Shown: piece after piece, positions 47,963 to 59,374 of the stretch
Layout: every line of letters starts with the position of its first letter
Position numbering within the stretch: the stretch's first letter is position 1
Source: Desulfovibrio sp. TomC
Lineage (GTDB): Bacteria; Desulfobacterota; Desulfovibrionia; Desulfovibrionales; Desulfovibrionaceae
Length of the DNA: 64,000 nt
Assembly (NCBI RefSeq): GCF_000801335.2
Contig: NZ_JSEH01000020.1
Span: 21,776-85,775, forward strand
Reading direction: 5' to 3'
Program-made: the position numbers and the translations under genes
Notes under the pieces: generated by a model
Seen by the model: only the letters and a program-made list of their open reading frames with translations
Databases searched by the model: none
Told to the model about the DNA's origin: nothing

Positions 47963-50296
47963 ATGCGCCGACTGGGCCTCAACACCGTTCTGACTCTGGC
48001 CGTCATTGCCTCGCTGTTTCTGGGCATAGCCGCCATCATCCTCTATGCCGCGACCTCGACGGCCGACATTTCCACGTCGTTACAAGAAGAAGAACTCCAG
48101 CGCACAGCCACGGACATGGTCAACCTGATCAGCCTCAGCCTGGAAAACGGCAAAGAGAGCGCCGACACCCTGGCCTCGCTGCCCGTTTTTCTCGAAGCCC
48201 TCATCGGCGCGCCGGAACGAGCCCAAAAAATGCTCGACGGCTACCTCAAAAACTCTGACGCCCTCTTGGCCGTCCTGGTCGTCGATACCGACGGCAAGGC
48301 CGTGGCCTCGGTTTCCAAATCCGGCAAACCCCTGGCCGACTCCTACAAGGACTGGGATTTTTTCAAAGCGATTTCTTCTGGAAACGACGACTACACCAGC
48401 GCGACGATCCGCCGCGATGCAGCCGGCAACACCACCTATTTCACCACGGCCCATGCCGTGCATGGACCCGACTCCAAAATACGGGGCATGGTGGTCCTTT
48501 GCACGGACTGGAACCGTCTGACCCGCGCCTATCTCTCCCCCATCCGCTTCGGCCAATCCGGCTATGGCTTCATCTTCGACGATGCGGGACGGATCATTGC
48601 CCATGCCAAAGACAAGTCCCTGCTCCTGGCCCAACCCTCCGACAAAACCATTGGCGAACGGGCGGCTGCACTCAAAAACGGCATCATGCGCTACGATTAC
48701 AAGGGTGAGAACAAATATATGGCCGTGGCCCAGGTCGCCGGCGTCCATTGGCTGGTGTGCATGACCGCTTCGGCCTCCGAAGTCGCCGCCAAGGCCGCCG
48801 GCCAGCGCAATGTGCTCATCGGCCTGGGCGCCGTCGTGCTCCTCGCCGTGGCCGCGCTCATCATCATCTTTAACAAGGTGGTGGTGCTTACCCCCCTGGC
48901 TGCCATCGCCGCCTATGCCGCCGCCGTGGCCGACGGCAACCTCAAGGCCATCCTGACCGGCCGCTTCCGCTTCGAGCTGGCCGGACTGGCCCATAATCTG
49001 GAGCGCATGGTGGGGGAACTCAAGACCAAGCTCGGCTTTGCCGAAGGCGTCATGCAAGGCATCCCGGCCCCCTGCGGCATCGTCGGCCCGGACTGCACCA
49101 TGCTTTGGGCCAACCAGGCCATCTGCGACCTGCTGGAAAAAACCGCCCCGCCCGAAACCTTCAAGGGGCAAAAATCCGGCCTGTTCTACCTCAACGACGC
49201 CGACCGAGAGACCTGTTCAGACAAGGCGCTTCGCCATCGCACGGTCTTGACCGCCCACAATGCCTACATGACCCCTTCGGGCAAACAACTGCGCATCGAT
49301 GTCGTCACCACGCCCTTTTACGACATGGACGGCACGCTCCTCGGCTCCATCTCCTTTTGGACCGACCAGACCGAACTGCACGCCCAGCAGGAACGCATCA
49401 GTGCCCAGAACATGCTCATGGCCGGCACCGCCGACAAGGCCTCGGCCACCTCCGACCGCATGGCCTCGGCCGCTGAAGAACTTTCGGCCCAGATCGAGCA
49501 GGCCAACCAGGGCGCCCAGGAACAAAACGACCGCGTCCAGGAAACCGTCACGGCCGTGGAGCAGATGAACGCCACCATCCTGGAAGTCGCCAGGAATGCC
49601 GGGGAAACCGCACAAAACACCCTCATGGCCCGGGACAAGGCCCGGGAAGGGGCTGGACTGGTCGTTGATGTGATGGATGCCGTGGACAAGGTGCGCCAGG
49701 CGGCCGAGCAGCTCAAGGACACCATGCGGGGCCTGGGCGATCAGGCCCAAGGCATCGGGACCGTGCTGGGCGTCATCTCCGACATCGCCGACCAGACCAA
49801 CCTTCTGGCCCTCAATGCCGCCATCGAGGCCGCCCGGGCCGGCGAGGCCGGACGCGGCTTTGCCGTCGTGGCCGACGAAGTCCGAAAACTGGCTGAAAAA
49901 ACCATGCAGGCCACCAAGGAGGTCGGACAGGCCATTTCCGGCATCCAGCGCGGCACGACCGACACCATCGGCATGGTCGATCAGGCAGCCCTCGCCGTGG
50001 GACAGGCCACGGCCCTGGCCGAACGCTCCGGCGCAGCCCTGGGTGAAATCGTCAGTGTGGTCGAAACCGCCGGCGATCAGGTCCGGGCCATTGCCACCGC
50101 CGCCGAAGAACAGTCCGCCACCTCGGAAGAGATCAACCGGGCCGTGGAGTCCATCAGCCGCATCGCCTCGGAAACCGCCCAGGCCATGGGCCAGTCCGCC
50201 CGGGCCGTCACCGAGCTGGCCGCCCAGGCCCATGAACTCAATGCCCTGGTGGCCGACATTCAGGGCGGCAGCGGGCAGCCGGCCCTCACGGCCTAG
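47963..50296 (+). CDS. Chemoreceptor, dCache-HAMP-PAS-MCP
   Basis: A 777-residue methyl-accepting chemotaxis protein, first of four in a row. First membrane helix (about 7-30), a double-Cache periplasmic sensor (about 31-275), second helix (about 280-303), HAMP (about 304-356), a cytoplasmic PAS domain (about 365-480; [13 protein letters not shown]), and the methyl-accepting domain with [16 protein letters not shown]. No NWETF tail and no CxxCH heme motif. From about nt 48795 on, it is nearly identical to the gene 3638 nt downstream, while the sensor halves are diverged. Start follows GGGAGA. Ligand unknown. Confidence 0.93.
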   Translation: MRRLGLNTVLTLAVIASLFLGIAAIILYAATSTADISTSLQEEELQRTATDMVNLISLSLENGKESADTLASLPVFLEALIGAPERAQKMLDGYLKNSDALLAVLVVDTDGKAVASVSKSGKPLADSYKDWDFFKAISSGNDDYTSATIRRDAAGNTTYFTTAHAVHGPDSKIRGMVVLCTDWNRLTRAYLSPIRFGQSGYGFIFDDAGRIIAHAKDKSLLLAQPSDKTIGERAAALKNGIMRYDYKGENKYMAVAQVAGVHWLVCMTASASEVAAKAAGQRNVLIGLGAVVLLAVAALIIIFNKVVVLTPLAAIAAYAAAVADGNLKAILTGRFRFELAGLAHNLERMVGELKTKLGFAEGVMQGIPAPCGIVGPDCTMLWANQAICDLLEKTAPPETFKGQKSGLFYLNDADRETCSDKALRHRTVLTAHNAYMTPSGKQLRIDVVTTPFYDMDGTLLGSISFWTDQTELHAQQERISAQNMLMAGTADKASATSDRMASAAEELSAQIEQANQGAQEQNDRVQETVTAVEQMNATILEVARNAGETAQNTLMARDKAREGAGLVVDVMDAVDKVRQAAEQLKDTMRGLGDQAQGIGTVLGVISDIADQTNLLALNAAIEAARAGEAGRGFAVVADEVRKLAEKTMQATKEVGQAISGIQRGTTDTIGMVDQAALAVGQATALAERSGAALGEIVSVVETAGDQVRAIATAAEEQSATSEEINRAVESISRIASETAQAMGQSARAVTELAAQAHELNALVADIQGGSGQPALTA
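48795..50296 (+). repeat. Near-identical direct repeat, copy 1
   Basis: This segment aligns without gaps to 52433-53934 (offset 3638 nt), with only scattered single-base differences. It covers the second membrane helix through the end of the receptor. The repeat could recombine and delete or duplicate the gene between. Confidence 0.8.
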
Positions 50297-50341
50297 ACGT
50301 CCCCCGGTCCTGCGTTCCCAGATTTGCAAAAGCGCGGCCCA

Positions 50342-50384
50342 GACAAACGCCCCTTTCCGGCAGTGCCGGAAAGGGGCGTTTGTC
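50342..50384. terminator. Bidirectional terminator
   Basis: A long perfect stem (GACAAACGCCCCTTTCCGG and its complement) with a CAGTG loop lies between the convergent ends of the chemoreceptor gene and the minus-strand regulator-like gene. It carries GTTTGTC/TTT at its ends. Confidence 0.85.
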
Positions 50385-50386
50385 GT

Positions 50387-51292
50387 TTACAGCACCTTTT
50401 CCCGGACCAATATTTCCTTGATCGCCTCATAGCGGGGCTGATCCGGTGTCAGCAAGGGCTGGCTAACCACCGCTTCCCGGAGCGCGTTGTAGGCTTCACT
50501 CATGCTTCCGCTGCCTTCGGGCTCCTGCCGCAGGGCGTAAATAGTGGCGCGGTCTGGTTCCGGAGACGGGATCAGATTGCCTGAAAGTGTATCCAGCTTC
50601 ATGTAGAAAGGGCGGCGATGGCGGATGAGGATGGATTGCAGCGGGTCTGGAGTCATCATGTAGCCGAGCAGTTGATTGTCGTTTGAAGCATAATGCACGT
50701 GCAGATAGTTATGCCACCGGAAAAGACGTGCGTGAAAATCAAGCGAGACTTCGTCAACGGCCAGACATCCGGCAGCCTGCAAACCGCCTTCGGTGGGTTC
50801 GCCGATAATTGCCGCCCCGAGCAACCAGACGTCGCTATGCTTGTAGCGGACAGCCAAATCGTAGACACCGCCGAGCACCTGCACGAGATCATGCAGGTAC
50901 TGCTTGTCATTTTGCCGATTGAGATGTTCGAAGATGACACTATCCTGGCGGGGGTCCAGGGGGCTGACTGCCCGGGACTGGTGGCGGCTTTTCAGCACGC
51001 CGCAGGAAAATTCCGGGGAATAGGCCCCGACGGCGGCATCGAGAAACAACTCGGCCGGCATCTGAAAATAGGCCAGATACCGGTCCAGACGCTCTGCCGC
51101 AATACCGGAGCGGATATCCTCAATGACGGTGTTGACGCTCCGGGGCAGGCCACAGTCGAGCCAGCGGCGGCTGCGGGTGAACTGCTCGGCTTCAAGCCGG
51201 GTTCCCCAGGCCAGCCCAGTCAGTTTGAGCGCCATATACAATTTCTCGCCGGTCCCTTCGAGGCGCAAAGCTCGGGGCCTTCCCTGAGGCAT
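50387..51292 (-). CDS. Unknown protein with HTH-like N-terminus
   Basis: A 301-residue soluble protein of unknown function, located between two chemoreceptor genes but on the opposite strand. The first 75 residues contain a segment resembling an XRE-type helix-turn-helix with flanking helices (TLEDIR-like: SVNTVIEDIRSGIAAERL, then YLAYFQMPAELF). The rest matches nothing I recognise. The start ATG follows GGAAGGAG, 8 nt away; the frame is open 28 codons further upstream. It faces the chemoreceptor at 51601 across a region with TGGTA/TACCA palindromes, which would suit an autoregulated regulator. That role is an inference. Confidence 0.55.
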   Translation of the reverse strand: MPQGRPRALRLEGTGEKLYMALKLTGLAWGTRLEAEQFTRSRRWLDCGLPRSVNTVIEDIRSGIAAERLDRYLAYFQMPAELFLDAAVGAYSPEFSCGVLKSRHQSRAVSPLDPRQDSVIFEHLNRQNDKQYLHDLVQVLGGVYDLAVRYKHSDVWLLGAAIIGEPTEGGLQAAGCLAVDEVSLDFHARLFRWHNYLHVHYASNDNQLLGYMMTPDPLQSILIRHRRPFYMKLDTLSGNLIPSPEPDRATIYALRQEPEGSGSMSEAYNALREAVVSQPLLTPDQPRYEAIKEILVREKVL

Positions 51293-51600
51293 GGTTCGAA
51301 CTCCTTCCAATATTCCATCTGCGGCTATCGCCATATTCTGGTATTTTTTTGGTGTCAAATAGTACCAAAGAACCAATCTGGTAATACCATCCCCTTTTCT
51401 CTATTGGCCGTACCGATGACTGGCAAAAGCGCACTTAAGGATCAAACCAGAGGGAATGCGGTCAGACGTTTCAGCCCCGCACCCCGGACATGACGGACCG
51501 TCTGCGCGCACGTTGATCGCAAGCTGCTTCTGTAAACGACAGCCGTCTGAGAGCGTATTCAACGCCATAAATAATTTTTATCACACAAAAAGGAACTCTC
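51293..51600. other. 308-bp divergent regulatory region
   Basis: No gene. AT-rich, with the TGGTA/TACCA half-sites described separately and the AAAAGGAA ribosome binding site of the downstream chemoreceptor at its end. Confidence 0.5.
51339..51389. promoter_or_regulatory. Cluster of TGGTA/TACCA operator-like half-sites
   Basis: TGGTA at 51339-51343, TACCA at 51363-51367 (also part of a TTGGT/ACCAA pair), and a perfect TGGTAATACCA palindrome at 51379-51389. They lie 47 nt upstream of the regulator-like gene start and about 210 nt before the chemoreceptor. Confidence 0.45.
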
Positions 51601-53934
51601 ATGAAACATCTTGGTCTGAATGCTGTGCTGACACTGGCTGTCGTTATCTCATTACTTATTGGAATATCGAGTATCATTATTTATACGGCCGGATCCACCT
51701 ATGACATCTCCTTGAAGATGAAAGAGGAAGCCTTGCTGGGAACCGCCAAAAGCATGAGCAATGTCCTTGATATGTATATCAATAACGCCGTTGATCAGGC
51801 AGAAACCATTGCATCCCAGCCCATCGTGACCGACGCCCTGAACGGGTCACCGGAGCAGGCAAACAAGATGCTGCGACAATTTGTCGCCCAATCCCAAGAT
51901 CTTGCCTCGGCCATCATCATCGACGCCATGGGAAAACCCGTGGCAGGCGGGACGAAAAACGGCGAACCCTTGCCATCCTCCTATGCCGACCGTGAGTATT
52001 TCAAAGCCGTCATGGCCGGTCAGCAAAGTTACGTGGCCCAGACAATCCTCAAAGGCAAAACCACCGGAGACATGGTTGTCGTCGCCGCTCACGCCATCTC
52101 CGGTCCGGACGGCAAAATCCTCGGCATCGTCATTGTCTGCCCCCTCTGGGAACCGTTTACGAAAAAATTCATCGATAGCGTGAAATTCGGCGAAACCGGA
52201 TATGGCTATATGCTCGACAGCAAAGGCGTCATCATCGCCCATGCCAAAGACAAATCCCTGCTGCTAACGTATCCGTCGGATCGAACGATCAGCGAACGGG
52301 CGTTGGCGCTTAAAACCGGCATCCTTAAATACGATTTCAAGGGTGAAACGAAATACATGGCCGTAGCTGATGCGCCCCTGACCGGCTGGCTCATCTGTAT
52401 GACCTCCTCGGAGTCTGAAATGGCGTCACTGGCCGCCGGCCAGCGCAACGTGCTCATCGGCCTGGGCGCCGTCGTGCTGCTCGCTGTAGCCACGCTGCTC
52501 ATCGTCTTTAACAAAGTCGTGGTGCTCACCCCTCTGGCCGCCATCGCCGCGTTCACCGCCGCCGTGGCCGCGGGGAACCTCAAAGCGCCGCTCACCGGCC
52601 GCTTCCGTTTCGAGCTGGCCGGACTGGCCCACAACCTGGAGCGCATGGTGGGGGAACTCAAGACCAAGCTCGGCTTTGCCGAAGGCGTCATGCAAGGCAT
52701 CCCCACCCCCTGCGGCATCGTCGGCCCGGACTGCACCATGCTCTGGGCCAACCAGGCCATCTGCAACCTGTTGGAAAAAACCGCCCCGCCCGAAACGTTC
52801 AAGGGCCAAAAATCCGGTTTATTCTATCTTGGCGACGCCAACCGTGAAACCTGTTCAGACAAGGCGCTGCGCCAACGCCACGTCCTGACCGCCCAAAACG
52901 AATTCGTCGCCCCCTCAGGCAAACAGCTGCACATTAACGTCATCACCACGCCTTTTTTCGACATGGACGGCACGCTCCTCGGTTCCATCTCCTTTTGGAA
53001 CGATGAAACCGAGGCCCATAACCAGCAGGCCCGCATTGCCGCCCAAAATACGCTGATGGCCGACACCGCCGACAAGGCCACGGCCACCTCCGACCGCATG
53101 GCCTCGGCCGCTGAAGAACTCTCGGCCCAGATCGAGCAGGCCAACCAAGGCGCCCAGGAACAAAACGACCGTGTCCAGGAAACCGTCACGGCCGTGGAGG
53201 AGATGAACGCCACCATCCTGGAAGTCGCCAGGAATGCCGGCGAGACCGCGCAAAACGCCCTCATGGCCCGGGACAAGGCCCGGGAAGGGGCGGCACTGGT
53301 GGTCGATGTGGTGGACGCCGTGGACAAGGTGCGCCAGGCGGCCGAGCAGCTCAAGGACACCATGCGGGGCCTGGGCGATCAGGCCCAAGGCATCGGGGCC
53401 GTGCTGGGCGTCATCTCCGACATCGCCGACCAGACCAACCTCCTGGCCCTCAATGCCGCCATTGAGGCCGCCCGGGCCGGCGAGGCCGGACGCGGCTTTG
53501 CCGTCGTGGCCGACGAAGTCCGCAAACTGGCCGAAAAAACCATGCAGGCCACCAAGGAGGTCGGACAGGCCATTTCCGGCATCCAGCGCGGCACGACCGA
53601 CACCATCGGCATGGTCGATCAGGCGGCCCTCGCCGTGGAGCAGGCCACGGCCCTGGCCGAACGCTCCGGCGCGGCCCTGGGCGAAATCGTCAGCGTGGTC
53701 GAAACCGCCGGCGATCAGGTCCGGTCCATCGCCACCGCCGCCGAGGAACAGTCCGCCACCTCCGAAGAGATCAACCGGGCCGTGGAATCCATCAGCCGCA
53801 TCGCCTCGGAAACCGCCCAGGCCATGGGCCAGTCCGCCCAGGCCGTCACCGAGCTGGCCGCCCAGGCCCATGAACTCAATGCCCTGGTGGCCGACATCCG
53901 GGGCGGCAGCGGCCAGCCGGCCCTGACCGCCTAA
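51601..53934 (+). CDS. Chemoreceptor, dCache-HAMP-PAS-MCP
   Basis: A 777-residue chemoreceptor, exactly the same length as the one at 47963. Its double-Cache sensor (about 31-275) has diverged and its DNA is AT-richer, while everything from the second membrane helix on (HAMP, PAS with [13 protein letters not shown], methyl-accepting domain) is almost identical at DNA level. This is the pattern of sensor-domain replacement or gene conversion of the signalling part. Start ATG follows AAAAGGAA. A hairpin follows the gene. Confidence 0.93.
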   Translation: MKHLGLNAVLTLAVVISLLIGISSIIIYTAGSTYDISLKMKEEALLGTAKSMSNVLDMYINNAVDQAETIASQPIVTDALNGSPEQANKMLRQFVAQSQDLASAIIIDAMGKPVAGGTKNGEPLPSSYADREYFKAVMAGQQSYVAQTILKGKTTGDMVVVAAHAISGPDGKILGIVIVCPLWEPFTKKFIDSVKFGETGYGYMLDSKGVIIAHAKDKSLLLTYPSDRTISERALALKTGILKYDFKGETKYMAVADAPLTGWLICMTSSESEMASLAAGQRNVLIGLGAVVLLAVATLLIVFNKVVVLTPLAAIAAFTAAVAAGNLKAPLTGRFRFELAGLAHNLERMVGELKTKLGFAEGVMQGIPTPCGIVGPDCTMLWANQAICNLLEKTAPPETFKGQKSGLFYLGDANRETCSDKALRQRHVLTAQNEFVAPSGKQLHINVITTPFFDMDGTLLGSISFWNDETEAHNQQARIAAQNTLMADTADKATATSDRMASAAEELSAQIEQANQGAQEQNDRVQETVTAVEEMNATILEVARNAGETAQNALMARDKAREGAALVVDVVDAVDKVRQAAEQLKDTMRGLGDQAQGIGAVLGVISDIADQTNLLALNAAIEAARAGEAGRGFAVVADEVRKLAEKTMQATKEVGQAISGIQRGTTDTIGMVDQAALAVEQATALAERSGAALGEIVSVVETAGDQVRSIATAAEEQSATSEEINRAVESISRIASETAQAMGQSAQAVTELAAQAHELNALVADIRGGSGQPALTA
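52433..53934 (+). repeat. Near-identical direct repeat, copy 2
   Basis: Partner of 48795-50296. The identity begins close to the codons for the second membrane helix and lasts to the stop codon. Confidence 0.8.
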
Positions 53935-53964
53935 ACCGCCTCCAGCGCCACGCAGCGCACTATC

Positions 53965-53993
53965 ATCCGGGTCGGTTCATCACCGACCCGGAT
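53965..53993 (+). terminator. Hairpin after chemoreceptor gene
   Basis: ATCCGGGTCGGT and ACCGACCCGGAT form a perfect 12-bp stem with a TTCAT-type loop. The T-run (GTTTTT) is about 12 nt away, so strength is uncertain. Confidence 0.6.
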
Positions 53994-54161
53994 ACATGCC
54001 ACTGCGTTTTTCACATTGCCCTTCCTGTCATCTTTTCGCTACAATCAAGCCGATATCGTTACGCTCGGCGGCGTCGTCCCCCTTGGTCGGCAGACTGCCT
54101 TTCCCCTCGTTGTCAGCGACGCGCTCCTCCCGGCGCGCCCAAACCGGAAGATGGGGCATGT

Positions 54162-56498
54162 ATGCGCAAGGCTAGCGTCAACACCATTCTCACCCTGCTC
54201 GTGGCCTTCTTCGTCACTGCCGCCATCGTCATCCTGGTTGTCTACGTCTCGCGCACCTCGTTCTCCATGGCCTCAGGGCTCCAGGAAAACGCCCTGGCCC
54301 AGTTGGCCTCTTCCACCGGCCGGACGCTTGATCTGTACCTGGAGGACGCCGCCGACGTAGCCCGGGCGCTGGCCACCCAGGACGCCGTGGTGGCCGGCCT
54401 CTCCGGCGATCCGGGGCGTTCCAGGGAACGCTTTCGCAACTACATCGACAATTACAGCAATTACTGGGCTATTTTCTCCTTCGATCTGCAGGGCAAGGTC
54501 GTGTCCGGCTTTAACGCCAACAAGCAGGACATGGCCGGCGGCGACCGATCGGAGCGCGACTATGTCCGAGCCGTGCTGACCGGCAAGGATCTCTTTTTCA
54601 CCGACCAGGTCATCAGCGCCAAGACCGGGGATATCCTCATTTTCGTCATGGCCAAGGCGGTGCGTTCCCCGGACGGCAAGCTGCTTGGCGGCGTGGCCGT
54701 GTGCCCCAAATGGAACGTTTTCACCAAGGGCTTTGTCGATCCCCTGCGGTTTGGAACCCGGGGGTATGCGCTGATGCTCGACGGCCGGGGAACGGTCATT
54801 GCCAACGGCATGGACAAGGACACACTGCTCAAGGACCTGTCCGGCGAAGATTTCGTCAAACAGGCGCTGACCCGGAAAGAAGGCATTGTGGCCTACAACT
54901 GGAAGGGAGAGCGCAAGGTCATGGCCGTGGCCAAAGTGGGCGTCACCGGCTGGCTGGTGTGCATGACGGCCTATGAATCCGAGATGACGGCCGCAGCGGC
55001 GCAACAACGCAACATGCTGCTGCTCATCGGCGCGCTCTGCCTGGCGGCGGCAGTGGCCGGCATCGCCCTGGCCAACCGCACGCTCATGCTGCGCCCCCTG
55101 GCTGCTCTTGGCCGCTATGCCCAGGCCGTCACGGCCGGAGACCTGGGTGCGCCCCTGGCCGGCCTGTTCCGCTTTGAACTGCGTGGGCTGGCCGACAATG
55201 TGCAGGCCATGGTCGCCGAACTCAAAAACAAGCTGGGCTTTGCCCAGGGCGTGTTGGCCGGCATCCCCGCCCCGTGCGCCATTATCGGCCCGGACAGCCG
55301 CACCTTGTGGATCAACCGGCAGGCCATCGACCTGCTTGCCCTGGACGCCACCCCGGAGTCGGCCAAAGGGCAGATCACGGGCCAGCTCTTTTTCGGTGAT
55401 CCGACTCGGGACACTGTGTCCCAACGTACCCTGCGCGAGCGCCAGGGGTTGTCCCTCGACATTGACTTCCATACCCGGCAGGGGCGCGATCTCCATCTCC
55501 ATGTGGATACCACGCCCTTTTACGACATGGACGGCGAACTCCTGGGCTGCCTCGTATTCTGGACCGATCTCACCGGCATCACTGCCCAGAAGAACCGCAT
55601 CGAGGAACAAAACGCCCTGATTTCCAGTCTGGCCGCCCAGGCCACCGAGGTGGCCCGGAGCATGGCCCGGGGCGCTGCCGACCTGTCCGAAGGCATCGAA
55701 CAGGCCAGCCTCGGCGCCCGCAATCAGAGCAGCCGGGTCCACGAAACCGCAACCGCCGTGGAACAACTCAACGACACGATCCTGGAAGTGGCCAGAAATG
55801 CCGGCAGCACGGCCCAATTGGCTGAAAAAGCCCGCAACACGGCCGAAGAAGGGGCCGGACTCGTTGCCTCGGTCACCCAGGCCGTGGCTGCCGTACGCGA
55901 GGAAGTCCAGGCCCTGACGGCCACCATGGACGAACTTGACGTTCGGGCCAAAGGTATCGGGACCATCATGAACGTCATTTCCGATATTGCCGACCAGACC
56001 AACCTGCTGGCCTTGAATGCCGCCATCGAGGCCGCCCGGGCCGGCGAGGCCGGACGCGGCTTTGCCGTGGTGGCCGACGAAGTCCGCAAACTGGCCGAAA
56101 AAACCATGCTCGCCACCAAGGACGTGGGCCAGGCCATCACCGGCATCCAGCACGGGGCCGACGAGACGACCGCCCGCATGGCCCGGGCGGTGGCCCGCGT
56201 GGCTGACGCCACCGGATTGGCCGAGCGTTCGGGGGTCTCGCTCACCAGCATCGTCGAGTTGGTGGCCGCCGCCGGCGATCAGGTCCGCTCCATAGCTGCG
56301 GCCGCCGAAGAACAATCCTCCACCACCGAAGCCATCAACCTCTCCGTGGGCGACATCAACGCCCTGGCTGCCGCTGCAGCCGACACACTGTCCCAATCGG
56401 CCGCCGCAGTCCGGGAACTGGCGGAATTGGCGAACAATCTGAATGTCCTTATTGATCATCTGCAGCAACAGGAGGGAAGCCACAAAACGCTGGCCTAA
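54162..56498 (+). CDS. Chemoreceptor, dCache-HAMP-PAS-MCP
   Basis: A 778-residue chemoreceptor with the same layout as its neighbours: helix, double-Cache sensor (about 33-275), helix (about 282-305), HAMP, PAS domain ([13 protein letters not shown]), methyl-accepting domain with [16 protein letters not shown]. It is clearly paralogous but diverged from the two preceding genes along its whole length. The sensor most resembles that of the next gene (shared GGDRxERDYV motif). The start ATG has a weak GGGG site. Confidence 0.92.
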   Translation: MRKASVNTILTLLVAFFVTAAIVILVVYVSRTSFSMASGLQENALAQLASSTGRTLDLYLEDAADVARALATQDAVVAGLSGDPGRSRERFRNYIDNYSNYWAIFSFDLQGKVVSGFNANKQDMAGGDRSERDYVRAVLTGKDLFFTDQVISAKTGDILIFVMAKAVRSPDGKLLGGVAVCPKWNVFTKGFVDPLRFGTRGYALMLDGRGTVIANGMDKDTLLKDLSGEDFVKQALTRKEGIVAYNWKGERKVMAVAKVGVTGWLVCMTAYESEMTAAAAQQRNMLLLIGALCLAAAVAGIALANRTLMLRPLAALGRYAQAVTAGDLGAPLAGLFRFELRGLADNVQAMVAELKNKLGFAQGVLAGIPAPCAIIGPDSRTLWINRQAIDLLALDATPESAKGQITGQLFFGDPTRDTVSQRTLRERQGLSLDIDFHTRQGRDLHLHVDTTPFYDMDGELLGCLVFWTDLTGITAQKNRIEEQNALISSLAAQATEVARSMARGAADLSEGIEQASLGARNQSSRVHETATAVEQLNDTILEVARNAGSTAQLAEKARNTAEEGAGLVASVTQAVAAVREEVQALTATMDELDVRAKGIGTIMNVISDIADQTNLLALNAAIEAARAGEAGRGFAVVADEVRKLAEKTMLATKDVGQAITGIQHGADETTARMARAVARVADATGLAERSGVSLTSIVELVAAAGDQVRSIAAAAEEQSSTTEAINLSVGDINALAAAAADTLSQSAAAVRELAELANNLNVLIDHLQQQEGSHKTLA

Positions 56499-56810
56499 CT
56501 AAAATTGACCGTCCCAGACTCTTGCCAATTCCTCATTTTGACAGTAGGTATTCGCGCCGTTGCCCACATCCGACACCAGTACGACAAGATACTGCAAAGC
56601 CAACCACTCCACCCCATTTAGGACCTGCTGGTTGCATTTGCCAGTATATTTCGTATTGTCACGAACGCTGCGTCGCAAAGCCGTTCTGGCTCTCGCAACG
56701 TACGCAAGCCGCTTTTAGTTCCCAGAGTGGTGATTGTCTGCTGTGGCGCCAAGCCATAACACCATGCAGCGCATATGCATCCAGATGATGCATGCTGCCA
56801 AGGAGCCGCC
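56499..56810. other. Gene-free stretch between chemoreceptors
   Basis: No gene and no clear terminator were seen. It is AT-richer than the coding regions on each side and probably holds the promoter of the next receptor, whose AAGGAG ribosome binding site is at the right end. Confidence 0.4.
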
Positions 56811-59147
56811 ATGCGTCAAGCAGGCATCACCACCATCATTGCCGCATCCGTTGCTGTCACCATCCTGGCCGGCGTCGCCGTCCTGGTTCTGTATGCCTCC
56901 AACTCGTCCTTTACCATGACCCGACAGGTCCAAGAGAATGCCCTGGCCCAGGCTGCGGCCATCACGGCCCAGTCCGCCGAGACCTATCTCAAGGGCACCG
57001 CCTCGGTGGCGGAGTCCCTGGCCGGCCAGGATGCCATCCAGGCCGCGTTTACCGGCGATGCGCCCAAAGCCCGGGAAAGGCTGCGTACCTACATCGCCGC
57101 CTACAAAGACTATTTCTCCTTTTTTCTGTTTGACGCTACGGGAACCATCATCGCCGGCAGCACCAGCGAAGGCAAGGATCTCACCGGCGGCGACCGTAAA
57201 GAGCGTGATTACGTCAAAGCCATCTTGGCCGGCCAGGATCTGGTCTTTAGCAATTCCGTCTTCAAGGCCGCGACCGGCAATGAACTTATTTATGTCGTGG
57301 CCAAAGCCGTGCGCGACGCCAACGGCAAGCTGCTTGGCGGCGTGGCGGCCTGCCCCTTGTGGAACCGCTTCACCGCCGCCACCATTGATCCGATCCGTTT
57401 CGGGCAACAGGGCTACGGTTTCATGCTCGACGATTCCGGCCACATGATCGCCCATCCGCTCGACAAGTCCCTGCTGCTCCAGGACGTTTCCCAGGTCGAG
57501 TCCACGAAGAAAGCCCTGGCCCTGCACAACGGCACCTTTGACTACGACTGGAAAGGCGAGGCAAAGGTCATGAGCGTGGCCCGCGTCCCTACCACCGGGT
57601 GGATTGTGTGCATGTCTGCCGACGCCGGCGAGATGATGACCCCTGCCGCCAAGCAGCGGTCGGTGCTCATTGGCGTGGGGCTGGGCGTGGCCGCCTTGGC
57701 CGTGCTCGTTATTGTCCTTATCAACCGCCGCCTGGTGCTGGGACCGCTGCTGGCTTTGAATGAATTCACGCGCCAGGTGGGCTCCGGTGATTTGAGCGCC
57801 AGCCTGAACGGCTCGTTTCGGGCCGAACTGGCCGTCTTTGCCGGGCATCTGCGCCAGATGGTGGGCGAACTCAAAACCAAACTCGGCTTTGCCCAGGGTG
57901 TGTTAAACGGCATCCCCTCCCCGTGCGGCATCGTGGGACCGGATTTCACGATGGTCTGGGTCAACCAGGAAATCTGCGACCTGCTGGAAAAGAGGGACGC
58001 CCGCCAATCCGCCGTCGGCCAGCGCTCCGGGGCCTTTTACAACAATGACGCCAACCGCCAGACCTTGTCCGACCGGGCCATCCAGGAACGCCGGCCCCTG
58101 GCCGCTGAAATCGACTATACCACGCCTTCCGGCCGAAAACTGCGCGTGGCCGTGCGGACCACCCCCTTTTACGACCTCGACGATAATTTGCTCGGTTCCA
58201 TTTCCTTCTGGACCGACCTGACCCAGATTCACGAGCAAAAGCAGCGCATTGAGGAGCAAAACATCGTCATCGCCCAGACCGCAGCCCAAGCTTCGGCCGT
58301 GGCCGACCGGGTGGCTGCCGCTTCCGAGGAACTTTCGGCCCAGATTGAACAGTCCAGCCGGGGAGCCGAAGAACAAAACGCCCGGGTCCAGGAAACGGCC
58401 ACTGCCGTCGAAGAAATGAACGCCACCATTATGGAAGTGGCCAGAAACGCCTCGGACACAGCCGGCCACACCGAGCTGGCCCGGGACAAGGCCCGCCACG
58501 GCGCGCAACTCGTCGGCGAGGTTGAAACCGCCGTGGCCGCCATCCGAGAGGAAGCCGTGGTCCTCACCGACAACATGCAAAGTCTGGGGCAGCAGGCCCA
58601 GGGCATCGGGACCATCATGGGGGTCATTTCCGACATTGCCGACCAGACCAATTTGCTGGCCTTGAATGCCGCCATCGAGGCTGCCCGGGCCGGCGAGGCC
58701 GGACGCGGCTTTGCGGTCGTGGCCGATGAAGTGCGCAAGCTGGCCGAAAAAACCATGCACGCCACCAAAGAAGTGGGACAAGCCATCACCGGCATCCAGC
58801 GGGGAACGTCTGATGCCGTATCCCGGGTGGACCGGGCCGTTTCGCGTGTCGGCACGGCTTCGGAACTGGCCGCCCGGTCGGAGGCGGCCCTGGGTGAAAT
58901 CGTCACCGTGGTGGAAGCCGCCGGCGATCAGGTGCGGGCCATCGCCACGGCAGCCGAACAGCAATCCGCCACCTCGGAAGAAATCAACCGTTCCGTGGAA
59001 TCCATCAGCGCCATCGCGGCCGAAACCTCCCAGGCCATGCACCAATCGGCCCAGGCCGTGTCGGATCTGGCCCGGCAGGCCAATGACCTCAATAGCCTCA
59101 TGGCCCAGTTGCGCGAGACAGACCCGCCGCAAAAAGCCTTGTCCTAG
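56811..59147 (+). CDS. Chemoreceptor, dCache-HAMP-PAS-MCP
   Basis: A 778-residue chemoreceptor, last of the four. Domain layout is the same: helix, double-Cache sensor (about 33-275), helix, HAMP, PAS ([13 protein letters not shown]), methyl-accepting domain with [16 protein letters not shown]. Its sensor shares [18 protein letters not shown] with the previous gene's family pattern. No heme or hemerythrin motif is present. The start ATG follows AAGGAG. A terminator follows. Confidence 0.93.
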   Translation: MRQAGITTIIAASVAVTILAGVAVLVLYASNSSFTMTRQVQENALAQAAAITAQSAETYLKGTASVAESLAGQDAIQAAFTGDAPKARERLRTYIAAYKDYFSFFLFDATGTIIAGSTSEGKDLTGGDRKERDYVKAILAGQDLVFSNSVFKAATGNELIYVVAKAVRDANGKLLGGVAACPLWNRFTAATIDPIRFGQQGYGFMLDDSGHMIAHPLDKSLLLQDVSQVESTKKALALHNGTFDYDWKGEAKVMSVARVPTTGWIVCMSADAGEMMTPAAKQRSVLIGVGLGVAALAVLVIVLINRRLVLGPLLALNEFTRQVGSGDLSASLNGSFRAELAVFAGHLRQMVGELKTKLGFAQGVLNGIPSPCGIVGPDFTMVWVNQEICDLLEKRDARQSAVGQRSGAFYNNDANRQTLSDRAIQERRPLAAEIDYTTPSGRKLRVAVRTTPFYDLDDNLLGSISFWTDLTQIHEQKQRIEEQNIVIAQTAAQASAVADRVAAASEELSAQIEQSSRGAEEQNARVQETATAVEEMNATIMEVARNASDTAGHTELARDKARHGAQLVGEVETAVAAIREEAVVLTDNMQSLGQQAQGIGTIMGVISDIADQTNLLALNAAIEAARAGEAGRGFAVVADEVRKLAEKTMHATKEVGQAITGIQRGTSDAVSRVDRAVSRVGTASELAARSEAALGEIVTVVEAAGDQVRAIATAAEQQSATSEEINRSVESISAIAAETSQAMHQSAQAVSDLARQANDLNSLMAQLRETDPPQKALS

Positions 59148-59159
59148 CCCATTTCCCGG

Positions 59160-59202
59160 CCGGCCGGGCAGCGCTTTCCCGCTGTCCGGCCGGTTTGCAT
59201 TT
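59160..59202 (+). terminator. Terminator after the chemoreceptor array
   Basis: CCGGCCGGGCAGCG (59160-59173) pairs with CGCTGTCCGGCCGG (59180-59193) with one mismatch, followed by TTTGCATTTT. Confidence 0.8.
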
Positions 59203-59374
59203 TCCAGCCATTGCGGCTAATTTCCCTTCTTTCTTGATATGGCTTTTCCCCTCCCCCGCCTGATCGTTGGTCCCTGCCATGCGCCGGATCGGGGGATGGT
59301 ATTCCCGGCGGCCTCCCTGGATGGGCCCTCCCCTTCCCGGCAGCCCGCGGCACAACTGCACAAGGAGGCGCGTG

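Noticed and set aside
47963..59147. c-type heme in receptor sensors, as in DcrA
   Set aside because: No CxxCH motif occurs in any of the periplasmic sensor regions.
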